Shown piece after piece: positions 53,781-63,715 of a DNA stretch of 64,000 nucleotides (position 1 is its first letter; each line of letters opens with the position of its first letter). The notes beneath the pieces are model-generated. The model ran no database searches. It was not told where the DNA came from and worked only from the letters and a program-made list of their open reading frames with translations. The stretch is from assembly GCA_963281255.1 (NCBI GenBank), contig OY725505.1, positions 620,001 through 684,000 on the forward strand. The letters run 5' to 3'. Both the position numbers and the translations under genes were made by a program. The stretch is from Aphrocallistes beatrix. Taxonomy: Eukaryota > Porifera > Hexactinellida > Sceptrulophora > Aphrocallistidae.

Positions 53781-55138
53781 GACCTGAGGCATCATAAGGG
53801 AACGATGTACTTCTACAAGGTACTAAGGAACAATCACACTCCGGACTTTCAATAGGATATAGTCACACATTCCGGACTTCTACAGTCTGTGAAATTAACT
53901 AAATAAACAAAGAATATATTAAATTAGTTCTTGAATTTAACCAGTTTACTATTCTCTTGTTTCAATACTAGTGCATTATATATAGGTCTTAACTTTACTT
54001 AGAAGTGTACAATGTTCTGATTCATAGTAGCACATGCCAAATGAATAATATTAGTACGTGTACGGGAAGGGCCAGAATAAATCTTTTAAATTTCTGCTGA
54101 GGGTGCAGATACATCGTTGTCATAGGCATAACTCCAGTGGTGGCAGAGGCATAGGCGCCGTAACCCACCCAGCTACCCGGCAATGGCCGGGCGGCCCAGA
54201 GGGAATACCGGGTGCTACTCGGTCTAATGCGGGGTGCTACCCTGTAAAAAGCTTAGTGCTATTATGTACTGGTAATTGACTGTTACTAATTCCTCATGTA
54301 GATCAAGGGTTCAAGGCCCATTTGGCTGACGGTAACGCTGGATCAGCTGAAGATACGGCCCGATTAACTGACTGAACGGCCCTGGATTATTGTGGCCGGG
54401 CAGTTCAAGGGTAGGAAATAAAGTTTACGACGCCTATGGGCAGGGGTGGCATGCCACATTAGTTTGGTGTTACAAATCTCGCCACCCCAGCTCACCGTGA
54501 AAAAAACCCAAAATAGTTACGCCTATGATCGTCGTTAATTAAACGACTATTCTTCCCTACCCGATTCACATTGAACATTTTCTAAACATCATTAACGAAT
54601 TTCAAGAACTCAACAGTTTAGTTCTGGTCTATACTGTTCTTATCCATGATATTAAGCTAACAGCCGGTTGAAGTTGACGAATGGAAAATCTTAAGGGCCA
54701 AAATTACATTTCGCCTTTCCAACCTGACAACCAGCAGGCATGTCAGGTTGGAAAGGCGAAATGTCCCGATGTTAATTACCCTTGGGATCTTGTTGTTCTG
54801 GTAGTATTCACACGTCTTGGAATGGCTCAATACCATTTTCACGAAGAGCACTATCTTTGGGAAATTGAAAACTTCGAGTGTTCTACTCTTCTGTAATTGG
54901 AAGTAGAGTCAGGCACGAGACAAGACATCGATCGCGTCCAAATAATGATTTATGCAATTAGTGCTGTCAAGTGAGGTATTATAAATGAGTAATAGAAATG
55001 ATATGCAGTAAAATATTACATGATTGTAATACACTAGTGTTGTATGTGAAGTAAATATAAATATTGTGGTTACATAATATTTTCAAAATGAATATTTAAA
55101 CAACCATGAACTCACAATATGAATTAATTATATAGTTG
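53781..55138. other. Intergenic with a GC-rich possible SINE
   Basis: 54120-54430 is GC-rich, contains GGGTTCAAGGCCC (a loose match to a tRNA-type B box) and ends AATAAAGTTTACGACGCC. A tRNA-derived SINE is possible, but no A box or tRNA fold was established. Flanking CATAGGCATAAC and CGCCTATG motifs resemble MITE ends. No protein gene. Confidence 0.35.
54706..54764. repeat. Perfect 24-bp inverted duplication
   Basis: The arm at 54706-54729 (starting ACATTTCGCCTTTCC) and its exact reverse complement at 54741-54764, with an 11-nt spacer. It has no MITE-like flanking duplication. Confidence 0.88.
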
Positions 55139-55285
55139 ACAAGCGCGCTTCGCTTGCTTGGGCTGCGCTGCTGGCGGACACTTCGTGTCCTCCGGAGGCT
55201 CTCTTCGGTCGACTGGAGGTGAGATTGGTTAATTATAAGGGAGATATCATCTCTAAATATGTCCATCTTAGTTTTAAAATCAACT
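55139..55285 (+). repeat. R1 dispersed repeat
   Basis: AAGCGCGCTTCGCTTGCTTG followed by GGCGGACACTTCGTGTCCTC and TTGGTTAATTATAAGGGAGA. Same orientation as 42322. Confidence 0.65.
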
Positions 55286-55952
55286 CAAATTGACAGCAAC
55301 ATATAGAAAAATAGAATAAGTCAATGATGGTGAGGAGAAAAGATAATACAAATCACCTCAAAATGATTAAAAAAATGATCGGGCTAAAAAACGTTCACTA
55401 TCTCCCAAGTTCCAACCAATCATTCAAAAAGATCCGACTTCATTTGATCGTCAAAATAGAATCGCGATTATGATCAAGCGGTCAATGATCGCATGATCCT
55501 AATGCCCTAAAGATTTTTGGTAGAGCCAGGGCTTCACCAACGCTACTTGAGCCTACTCTCATCTATAACCAGCACCGTCGGAAGCTCCTCAAATTTTTGC
55601 TGCCATGGCCGCCCTGCCTAGCCATTAACCTCCCCCAGCCACACCTCTGCATACCTACTAGCCATCCCAGGCCTAGCCGCAAAATCTTCCCAGGCCTACT
55701 CATCAGATGCTTCATCAAAAGTGGGGCGGCCATGGCCGCCCCATGTCTGAAGGCCTTGTCTTTAACTACTCTGGGGAGGTTTAGTTTGTCTCAGGACCTT
55801 GCTAACTATATATGTACCCTTTTTTTCCAAAATTCTTTAATTATTACTTAATTTTCTTTCTAATTCGAATGCAATATCTGCATGCGGATGGGCTTTATCC
55901 GCATGCGAATGAACCTTATCCGCATGCGAATGAACGTTTTTAATAGCTCGAT
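55286..55952. repeat. Sequence shared with CBFB intron 2, then non-coding
   Basis: 55286-55510 resembles 17620-17730 and 33010-33130 (TAGAAAAATAGAATA, ATGATCGGGCTAAAAAA), so part of CBFB intron 2 is itself a dispersed repeat. 55595-55745 has inverted GGCCATGGCCGCCC boxes. 55882-55935 repeats TTATCCGCATGCGAATGAAC. Confidence 0.45.
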
Positions 55953-56093
55953 ATGATCCTATATAGTGTTAGATATTACGACACGGTATATTTAGATGAA
56001 GGCTTACTAAATTGGGTTCGCTGCGGTGTGTGTAAAGAATGGTTCCACAGAGCTGGCATTCAATTTGATGACCCAAACCAAGGAGATTACTGA
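55953..56093 (+). CDS. Short PHD-like zinc finger fragment
   Basis: A 46-codon frame from ATG to TGA reads LDEGLLNWVRCGVCKEWFHR then AGIQFDDPN. The W-[VI]-x-C-x2-C-x2-W-[FY]-H pattern is the C-terminal half of a PHD or related zinc finger, often found at the end of transposon-encoded proteins. The first zinc ligands are missing, so it is a last exon or a relic of a larger gene. Confidence 0.45.
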   Translation: MILYSVRYYDTVYLDEGLLNWVRCGVCKEWFHRAGIQFDDPNQGDY

Positions 56094-56535
56094 ATTTGTA
56101 ATTCTATAAATGTGTTTTTTATGATGATAAAAGCCTAATATTCACGTTATTATCTGTGATTTGTCACTGAGTGATAAAATCACTCAGTGACAGATAAGTA
56201 ATCCGTATTACGTATTATTAATAATGAAAATTAAAAGTTAATTTTCAGTATTATTTCAAAAATATTTAGCTAATCTATTGTATTTACGTATTTGATATGC
56301 TACAATTATCACTCACATGTCAACAAGAAAAAGTTTAAAATCCTAGTACAATCACTACTACTAATAGTCAAATAAAGTAATGAGTAAATAAGATTATTTG
56401 GTCATTCAAGAGGTACCAGTCACAATCGAAGGTTTGTATTTTATCATTATTACCATTACCATCAGCACACATTGAGACAGAACCACAATTAGTAGGTAAT
56501 AGAGGATAGTTACGATGTTGAGGATGTAATTGTTT
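56094..56535. other. No gene seen
   Basis: AT-rich; a small hairpin CACTGAGTGATAAAATCACT lies at 56165-56184. Confidence 0.4.
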
Positions 56536-56843
56536 TCACTTGAAACGAGTAGTTTTATAATCGATAGCAACTGCTGCAATATTGAGAATAATGACTATGC
56601 CAATCAAGAGCAGTGAGATACTTAACAGAACAAGTGCGACGTATTTCCTCACTGACTCTGCTTTGGTTAAGAGTTTGGTTGCAGTCAGTGCGAGTATGAG
56701 GTTAAGAGTGAGTAAGATGATGCTTATTATTGCCTCTGACTTAAGATACCTTAGATCATCCGTCCTGAATGGATTACCGCTTAACCTTGAAGGAGACAGG
56801 AAAGGTAGGAAATTTTGAAACCAATCAGGATTGTTCCCAATGG
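56536..56843 (-). CDS. Ninjurin-like two-TM protein, terminal exon
   Basis: On the minus strand, after an acceptor TTTCCAG, about 101 codons run to TGA at 56536-56538 without a stop. The sequence begins GNNPDWFQNFLPFLS, then RTDDLRYLKSEA, a first hydrophobic helix (IISIILLTLNLILALT), a polar loop (KLLTKAESVRKY), and a second helix (VALVLLSISLLLIGIVIILN) before a charged end (DYKTTRFK). The spacing and the LVLLSISL motif resemble ninjurins, small membrane proteins acting in adhesion and plasma-membrane rupture; similarity is by eye only. Upstream exons were not found. A different two-TM family is possible. Confidence 0.35.
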
Positions 56844-57583
56844 CTGGAAACCATCATTGAGGTAGGAGAGCACTTCTATGATAACTGGCCTCATGTTAGG
56901 GAGAAGCAAGCAGAGAGTGGATGAAAGAATGGTGAGAAATAATGTGGATATGTGCCTAGCAATCTATATATACTTATTTTTTCATTAGTTTATCCACTGT
57001 AGCAGTAGATACCGTATAATACATTTCTAGTAGTCGGTATCAGTAGACACTTCTAGAGAGATGACTTTCCTGGTGGGCATTGTACGCACATGTGGAAGCG
57101 AACTGCAAAGTTTTGCTTGGATATTTTCCACATTTCACATCTATGAGCGCTATACCTTTTTCATCCAAAAAATATTTTTAATTACCATTATTAAAATGTA
57201 TAATTTATAGCATTTGTTCCCAGCATGGAATCGCAGGGTCTGATTCTATTGATGGGAGGGTCCACAGAATGTAGAAATATTACTTTGAGGAGATCGATGG
57301 GTAATACGAGTTAAAAACTATTGAATTATAAGTATTAAAATACATCCCGCTTCGGTTGCTTGCGCTGCGTGCCCGCAGAGTCACCCTGTGGGTGCTTGGG
57401 GATATTAAAGAAACAATACGTCGCTTTCTGGTTCTCAGCTAAGATTGCTGAATTTTCATTTACCTATGATTACTAGGCAGATCTATGTCAGAATACATAT
57501 TCGGATTTCTGTGCGAACTCCGATCTAGAAACATCTCATACTTTTTGGCACTTCCAACGCAAATAAAAGAATTCGTGGTGGCG
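56844..57583. other. Intergenic with an R1 fragment
   Basis: 57355-57410 is a degenerate R1 core (GCTTCGGTTGCTTGCGCTGC). No LTR structure is visible next to the Gypsy fragment that follows. Confidence 0.4.
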
Positions 57584-58975
57584 TCAGGAGTCGTCCTGGG
57601 CACCCACATGCCACGCCTCTTGCAGCCATTTCGGAGCGCGCCGTGGCCTGGATGATCGTCGTACTTCAGGAGGCTCTGGCTCTGGCTCTAGCTCTAGGTC
57701 TCCTGATGCAATGGATTCCTCCGTCTGTTCACCTATCGGGTCTGTTTCGCTGAGTGATTCCGAATCAATAACAGGATTACTTTGTGCATGTTGTTCTTCT
57801 ACGTCAGACATCCCGAGTTGTCACTCTGAGTTTGTTGGCGGACATCGTTTGCATCTGTTTAGATGCACAACTTTCTCTTTCCCATTCGCAGCCTTATCTT
57901 GACGTTTGGGCCTCTCCTTGATATGATCATATGCGGTCCTTCGAAATATGGGATTAGACCGTTTCCCCTCCTCTCATTCCTTAGGTACACCCAGTCGCCT
58001 GCTTTAGAAGCAGTATCCCTCTTACCCCGGTCGTATTCCGCCTTCATTTTGGCTCTTGCTTGTGCAAGATTGTCGTTCACCTGATCGTTTACGAGGGTCT
58101 CCGTCTCCTGCAGCTCTTTGACCCATTCTAAGACTGATTCGTAAGAAGCTTGTACTGCTGGTTCCAATTCTGCTGCAGAAATAGGCCTAGGATCCACTCC
58201 AAACATGATTTTGTAGGGCGAGAATCCGGTACTGGCGCTTGGCAGCGCGTTCAAGATGTAGCTCACGCGGGGAAGTAAGAGCCGACCAGTCAGTTTCTTG
58301 TAATTCGTGCTCTGCGATTAGACATCGAATTATCTGCTTCACAGACTTGATTCCTCTCTCGGCTTGTCCATCCCCTTCTGGGTGATAGGCGGAACTATGC
58401 TTCTTAGTAATGTTGAGCCGTGCTTGGAATTCTCTAACCTCGATTCCATCCACACTTGGTCCCTGTTCATGAATTTGGAGAACGTATCTACTATCAGAAG
58501 GAAGTGCCTGTGATTCGTATTAGCATACGGTAGGGTAGCTATATCATAAGCAATAGCTTCCCTTGGCCGACTGGCTTGAATAGAAGGAACGAGCGTTTCG
58601 GGTGGCGCGTTCTTTGGCTTATTGCGGGCGCAGATAGAGCATTTTTTACAAAAGAAATCTATGTATTTACCGGGCCAGGTTCTTTTGGAGAGGGATGAAC
58701 AGGGGTTCATCCCTCTCCAAAAGAACCTGGCCCGGGTAAGTAGTGTGGTTTTGTCGACTCCAAAGTGCCCTTCATTATGCACTAGACCGATTATCTCATC
58801 CCTCATTGGCCGAAGGACTACCACCTTCTTACCCCTGTAGAGCAGTTCCCCAATAATCTGCATCCCAGCCTGCTTTCGGAACGGACCGTGATCTATCCTT
58901 TGCGACTCTTGCAACTGCTTCTTTGCTGATGCAACTGTGGTATCGTTACTCTGTGCCTTCACTAGTTCCGTCAGG
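57584..58975 (-). pseudogene. Ty3/Gypsy-like integrase and tail, 5'-truncated
   Basis: Read on the minus strand from 58975: a pre-integrase zinc binding region (HNEGHFGVDKT, ARFFWRGM, CKKCSICARNKPKN) and the start of the catalytic core (IAYDIATLPY, LLIVDTFSKFM). After frameshifts follow SSAYHPEGDGQAERGIKSV with the catalytic Glu, MSYILNALPSASTGFSPYK, the GP-type module (YFEGPHMIISRRGPNVK) and an acidic/basic tail RRSSRPRRAPKWLQEAW ending in a stop at 57584. Protease, RT and RNase H are missing because the element stops where the RBR copy begins (about 58975). A 30-bp perfect inverted duplication breaks the zinc region. At least two frameshifts; not functional. Confidence 0.75.
58671..58734. 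repeat. Perfect 30-bp inverted duplication within integrase
   Basis: The arm at 58671-58700 and its exact reverse complement at 58705-58734 are separated by four bases (AGGG). One arm encodes the integrase piece RFFWRGM in the right frame; the other is its inverted copy where different protein sequence should be. Confidence 0.9.
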
Positions 58976-59635
58976 AGGGAAATGGAATTAAATCTTGGAT
59001 TTTCTCTGCAAACCCAAAAGAAACTCAAATCAGTTGCCTCGATTGTGATCTCAATTGGTGTTTCCTTTGCCATGCTCCCTGGCACAAGGGCATATCATGT
59101 TCTACTTACATGAAAGGAGATCAAGCATTCGCTAAATGGATGAGTTGGAAATCTGGTTCAGAGTTCAATGCTCATTTCTGTCCCAATCCAAAGTTCCACT
59201 GGATGTTCTAGTATGGAGTGCACTCAGTGTCAGGTACGCTGGTGCTATGACTGTGGACGGTGTGTGGTCTCACATGATTCCATATTTGGACCACATCACT
59301 TAAAAACAGCACTTAAAGGCTGCCTTGCGCCTCCTTACCTTTACTTCAACAGTATACCTATTACCTACTTCTATCGCATTCTGTTGCTTATACTCATGCC
59401 ACTCCAAGCAATTATGGGAATGAAACCACTGCTTAATATAGTGACAATGCCACTAAATATGTTTACTCAAACAATATTGCACTTAATACTATTATCTTGG
59501 AGTTCTTTCATGATCATTTCATCCATATTTATGAAGACTTTAATGCAACTCTTCAATCCATGTTATGGATTATCCCTTCGTTCCAAGATGTGTGAAAAAC
59601 TGAATTTGCAACATATGTGGTGTCTTTCGGATTAG
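58976..59635 (+). pseudogene. RBR E3 ligase copy 3, inverted orientation
   Basis: Starts inside the RING1-IBR linker (GIKSWIFSANPKETQ), where it has GAA at the codon that is TAA in copy 2. IBR is intact (CLDCDLNWCFLCHAPWHKG). In RING2 a 14-bp deletion between two TGTCC repeats (junction at about 59183) removes a zinc-binding Cys pair and shifts the frame. The rest resumes as STGCSSMECTQCQ, WCYDCG and the complete hydrophobic C-terminus ending CYGLSLRSKMCEKL.., TAG at 59633. RING1 is lost at the junction with the Gypsy fragment. Confidence 0.78.
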
Positions 59636-59825
59636 CCTTCTGTGTCTTTTAGAAGATCAATGCATAGATTCAAGTTGTGTATCTTTGTACTGTATATGTA
59701 AATTGATGCTATTTTTTGTTAAGTATATATTTCATAATATCATAATCTTAGTGTCTTATCGCTAAATATCATTCTATGTATTTATCTAGTATATTTAGTG
59801 TGATAGTAGTAAGAATATAATGCGA
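59636..59825 (+). repeat. RBR downstream flank, inverted copy
   Basis: Reverse complement of 21590-21780 (TTCATAATATCATAATCTTA, CTAGTATATTTAGTGTGATAG). It shows that this block is an inverted duplicate of the 21-26 kb region. Confidence 0.7.
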
Positions 59826-61524
59826 CCTCACTATGGTTCTGGGATCAGAGGAAGTCTCCATGCGTAAGTCGGAGGCCTTCCTTGCATTGGAGAGCGGAAC
59901 GGCGTGGTCTGTACGAGCAGTTGGCGTTCGAAGAGCTACAACTGCTCCTTCGCTACTGCTACCGCGGACGTGCAGAGACAGGTGCTGAAGGACCGAGTGT
60001 GGGTCTGAAGTACTGCGTAATTATGGACGAGTCCAGCGACTGCGCTGTCGCAAAGCAGTTGGTCCTCTATGTGAAGGTCCAGGGCGCCGTGCTGTTTGCC
60101 TGAATGCTGGATATGGCCGCTGATGGTTTCGGTGAGGCCAAGAACGCTTGCGTCCAGCTGCTCACCAATCTCGACATGGAGCTCCAGAACCTTACCGCAG
60201 TTGCAACCTGACAGTGCAGCTGCGATGAGAGGCAGTAAGAAAGGCGCTACCAGACTCCTGTCCGACTGGGCCGAGGGACCTGTCTTCACGAGCCACTGTG
60301 TTCTGCACAGAATCAATCTCGCGATTGTTGACGTGTTTAACGGAAAGTCCAACTGCCCTGATGTCGTTCAAGAGTTGGCCGTGGAGATCGAGACGTCGCT
60401 CCGATACGCGCACTCCTACTTCAACAGTCCACTGCGAACCGCAAGGAGCTTCAGACAGTTGGGCGAACTTTCGGTCGCTGCGTTATCCCGCATTCCCTTT
60501 GCGAAACACGACGGCTCTCCCGCTATCTCACGATGAAGGCACTCTGGCTGGGTCGCGATGTTGTGGTTGAGTTCCTACGAAACAACTATCAGCGGATGGC
60601 CACGAGGGGAGGTGCATCCTGCAGATGCTGGTGTAACACGCCGACGAATTCAAAGGCACCCTGGACGTTATGCGTATAATCTTTTTGCTCTCCACTCGCA
60701 TGCAAACCAGGAACCTCTCCGAGTGGACTATGTACCTCCACTTCCAGCTAGCCGATAGAACACTGGAGGAACTCACGGAGGAGTTAGATATGAGTCGTGT
60801 GAAGAAGTTTGTGAAGTTCATGCGGGTACGCCTCGTAGAACGTTGCCCGTTCATGAAGTCGGCACAGGCTTCGTAAATCCACGACTTCAGTATTTTAAAG
60901 AAAAGTGGTGCTGAATTCTGCTTCTCTAAGGATCTCTAATGCAAAGCTGCCCATTCCCACTTCGCCATTCACGAGAGACACTATGGAGGCCTGTCTGAGG
61001 AGCATTTCCTGAAGTTCTTCCTGCGGGTATACCACCGGTTTGTTGAAGGTGACAAGTCAGCGGTCCATCTACGACGAAAGGGAAGTTTGCCGTGATCTTG
61101 CAGGAGGACAAGCGGGATCGCGAGGACCTACGCGTATACCGCATGGTATTGGAAATCCAGAGTACCTACAGTATGGACAGTGCTGACGAGTTCAGTACCA
61201 TGGCGCATTAAGTCCAAATCACGCAACAGGCTGGCCTCGCACCACTTCGTCTCTTGTATGTAGATGTCGCTGTCGGCCACTCCTGACAGAGATGTGGTCT
61301 ACGCACATTGGGCGCAATCCAAGGCTTGCCTCGAGGTCGTCGTCAGGGCAGTTAAGGGAGACTGGACAAGCTGGACAACCTGTACATCTCCAACCTAACA
61401 GGACTACTTCGCAGACTCTGATTTCGAACCGGATTCTCCGGAAAGCGATGAAGATGATCACGATTACGAAGTGGTAGAAAAGAGTGGCTTCCTGGTAGAG
61501 GAAGTCTGGAGCGAGAATGACTAG
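59826..61524 (+). pseudogene. GC-rich hAT-superfamily transposase-like pseudogene
   Basis: Readable in pieces across three frames: GLKYCVIMDESSDCAVAKQL (the first catalytic Asp region), AAMRGSKKGATRLLSDW, FTSHCVLHRINLAIVDVFNG (a SHC.LH block typical of hAT and domesticated hAT genes) and ETSLRYAHSYFNSPLR, then an acidic C-terminus SDEDDHDYEVVEK ending at TAG 61522-61524. Many frameshifts and stops. GC content is clearly higher than in all flanking DNA, suggesting a different origin or recent arrival. It lies inside the inverted RBR-NHL block. No terminal repeats could be fixed. Confidence 0.6.
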
Positions 61525-61587
61525 ACTTTTTCACCACACTATCCTTGCATACAGCAACAATGATCTTAACAATATAATAATCCTTAT

Positions 61588-61712
61588 AATCCTGTAAACG
61601 AAATTTTCCGTATTAATAAGGGTCCGAAACCCGTAAAATTTCCGTATTTGCCTTTGGAGAAAACTGGAAACTTTCAGTACGGAAATTTTTGAGTGGCTTA
61701 GAGGGAACACTG
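61588..61712. mobile_element. Possible hAT MITE end
   Basis: The right end reads (reverse complement) CAGTGTTCCCTCTAAGCCAC, a common hAT-type terminus, with inverted TACGGAAATTTT/AAATTTCCGTA inside. The left terminus and duplication are not found. Confidence 0.4.
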
Positions 61713-61718
61713 ATACCA

Positions 61719-62481
61719 TAGCCTACTGTATATAATACCTCACAGTAACTTGCGGATTTGGGACTAGGGATGCGGTAGAAGATGGATGAACTAATACATG
61801 AACTGCGTAAAATCATTTACAAAGCACAATAGTGCTTAGGAATGTATTATCAGCATATATAAATATGGCGTCAAAGTATCCATATCCGTTGTTAAAATTT
61901 TGATTAGTCACCATATGGTTGCGCAATAGGTTATATTTGTGACAAACTTGGTGATTTTCAGAGGCCGTTTAGGGGCACTTCTGAGTGTTTTTATTTCAAA
62001 GTTTTTCGCATAGAACTGAGATGTGAATGGGTTAATGCGAAAAAAATGGGATTTTTCCGTGAAATGTTGCTATGGAAACGTGTTTTGGTCAGTTGGGGTT
62101 ATAGCTTGAAAACTGCAATAGCTACACATTCAAATGTAATTCCATTTGATAGCAAATATACTACTTCCTATTAAGCGATAATATATTTTCGACCTCTAAA
62201 TTCAATGGTTTACGAGATATTCGACAATTTCTCATATTGGTCACATTTGGTAATTTGTCGAATATCTCGTAAACCATTGAAAATTTGTCACAAATATAAC
62301 CTATTGCGCAACCATATGGTGACTAATCAAAATTTTACAACGGATATGGGTACTTTGACACCATATTTATATATGCTGGTAATACATTCCTAAGCTCTAT
62401 TGTGCTTTGTTAATGATTTAAGGCAGCTCATGTATTAGTTCAACCATCGTTACTGTGAGGCATTATATACAGTAGGCTATG
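61719..62481. mobile_element. Foldback element, complete
   Basis: Ends CATAGCCTACTGTATATAAT and (reverse complement) CATAGCCTACTGTATATAAT are perfect. Further pairing: GGTTGCGCAATAGGTTATAT region, TTTACGAGATATTCGACAA / TTGTCGAATATCTCGTAAA. Partial relatives lie at 15220-15330, 24380-24480, 52480-52545 and 63150-63715. Its core GTTGCTATGGAAACG is shared with the element at 15804-17424. Non-coding. Confidence 0.75.
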
Positions 62482-62559
62482 ATTGACACCTATTTTCTAA
62501 TTTAGCAATTTTTAAAAGGTTCAGAAAAAGAGTATAATAAAAATATTTACTTAACAGTG

Positions 62560-62863
62560 GAATCGATTAGTTAAATACCATGTAGAAAGTGATAAATTTG
62601 AACCTCCAGAGCAATACACCACCAAATATCAACTGAGAGGAAACATGAGTCATTAAATAGTACACGAGTTCAGCTCATGACTTGATTTGTGCAAGCATTT
62701 CCTTTTAAAACGTGCTCACATCCTCTGAAGACTTTACACCCACCTAACCAGAGATATCACATACTCTATACATCAGTGCACTGTCTCTAGTACAAATACA
62801 CAATCACTTCAAATACAGCATTTCAATAGACAGTTTATCCATATACTCATAGAAACAAGAATA
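62560..62863 (+). promoter_or_regulatory. Conserved upstream block of NHL copy E
   Basis: Inverted-orientation copy of the NHL upstream block, including TGAGTCA at 62646-62652, GACTTGATTTGTGCAAGC and CAGTGCACTGTCTCTAGTAC. Now attached to a truncated gene. Confidence 0.45.
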
Positions 62864-63149
62864 ATGGCAGAGAGGTATCCTGAAGAACTAGCAGTAGCAG
62901 ACCAGATAGAGTCACGCATCAATCAGTGTTGCGACCATTTAGTCGTTTGCATTAATCGTAGACGGATCGAACTACTCACTGAGTATAGAGAGAAGAAGGA
63001 GCAGCGACGAGCAGAGGAAACAGCTCGGTTGAGGAAGAGACAGCAGTTAGCTACCACTCAGACTCAGGTGCAGGAAGAAATGAATGAGAATGTCCTCCAC
63101 TCCATGCGGGAGAGAATGGTAGGGGAGATAGAGGAGAGAATGCGAGAAC
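62864..63149 (+). pseudogene. NHL-repeat protein E, 3'-truncated
   Basis: The first 95 codons of an A/C-type gene (MAERYPEELAVADQIESR, then the coiled coil to EERMREL). Homology stops at 63149 where foldback sequence begins, adding a short tail and a stop. All NHL repeats are lost. The reading frame up to the break is intact, so the break may be recent. Confidence 0.8.
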
Positions 63150-63715
63150 TTGATCTCTAAATTCAATGGTTTACGAGATATTCGACAAATTACCAAATGT
63201 TACCAATATGATATATTATCTAATAACTCGTAAACCATTGAATTCAGACAAATAAAGTATATTATCGCTTAATAGGAAGTAGTATATTTGCTATCAAATG
63301 GAATTACATTTGAATGTGTAGCTATTGCAGTTTTCAAGATATAACCCCAACTGACCAAAACATGTTTCCATAGCAACATTGGAATGTAGTAACATTCCAT
63401 GAAAAAATTCCTTTTTTCGTATTAACTCATTCACATCTCAGTCATATGTGAAAAATTTTATAGTAAAAACACTTAGAAGTGCTGCTAAACGGCCTCTGAA
63501 AATCACCAAATTTGTCACAAATATAACCTATTGCGCAACCATATGGGTACTTTGACACCATATTTATATATGCTGGTAATACATTCCTAAGCTCTATTGT
63601 GCTTTGTTAATGATTTAAGGCAGCTCATGTATTTGTTCAACCATCGGCTACCGCATCCCTAGTCCCAAATCCACAAGTTACTGTGAGGCATTATATACAG
63701 TAGGCTATGATCTAA
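63150..63715. mobile_element. Foldback element, one arm
   Basis: A single arm of the family at 61719-62481, ending GAGGCATTATATACAGTAGG then CTATG. It starts inside the family sequence, directly against the NHL fragment, so the insertion came with a deletion or the other arm was lost. Confidence 0.7.

Noticed and set aside
54300-54345. tRNA gene from the GGGTTCAAGGCCC box
   Set aside because: No A box, acceptor stem or cloverleaf could be paired; kept only as a possible SINE hint.
57711-57902. Plus-strand frames over the Gypsy fragment
   Set aside because: Antisense to the better-supported integrase tail on the minus strand.
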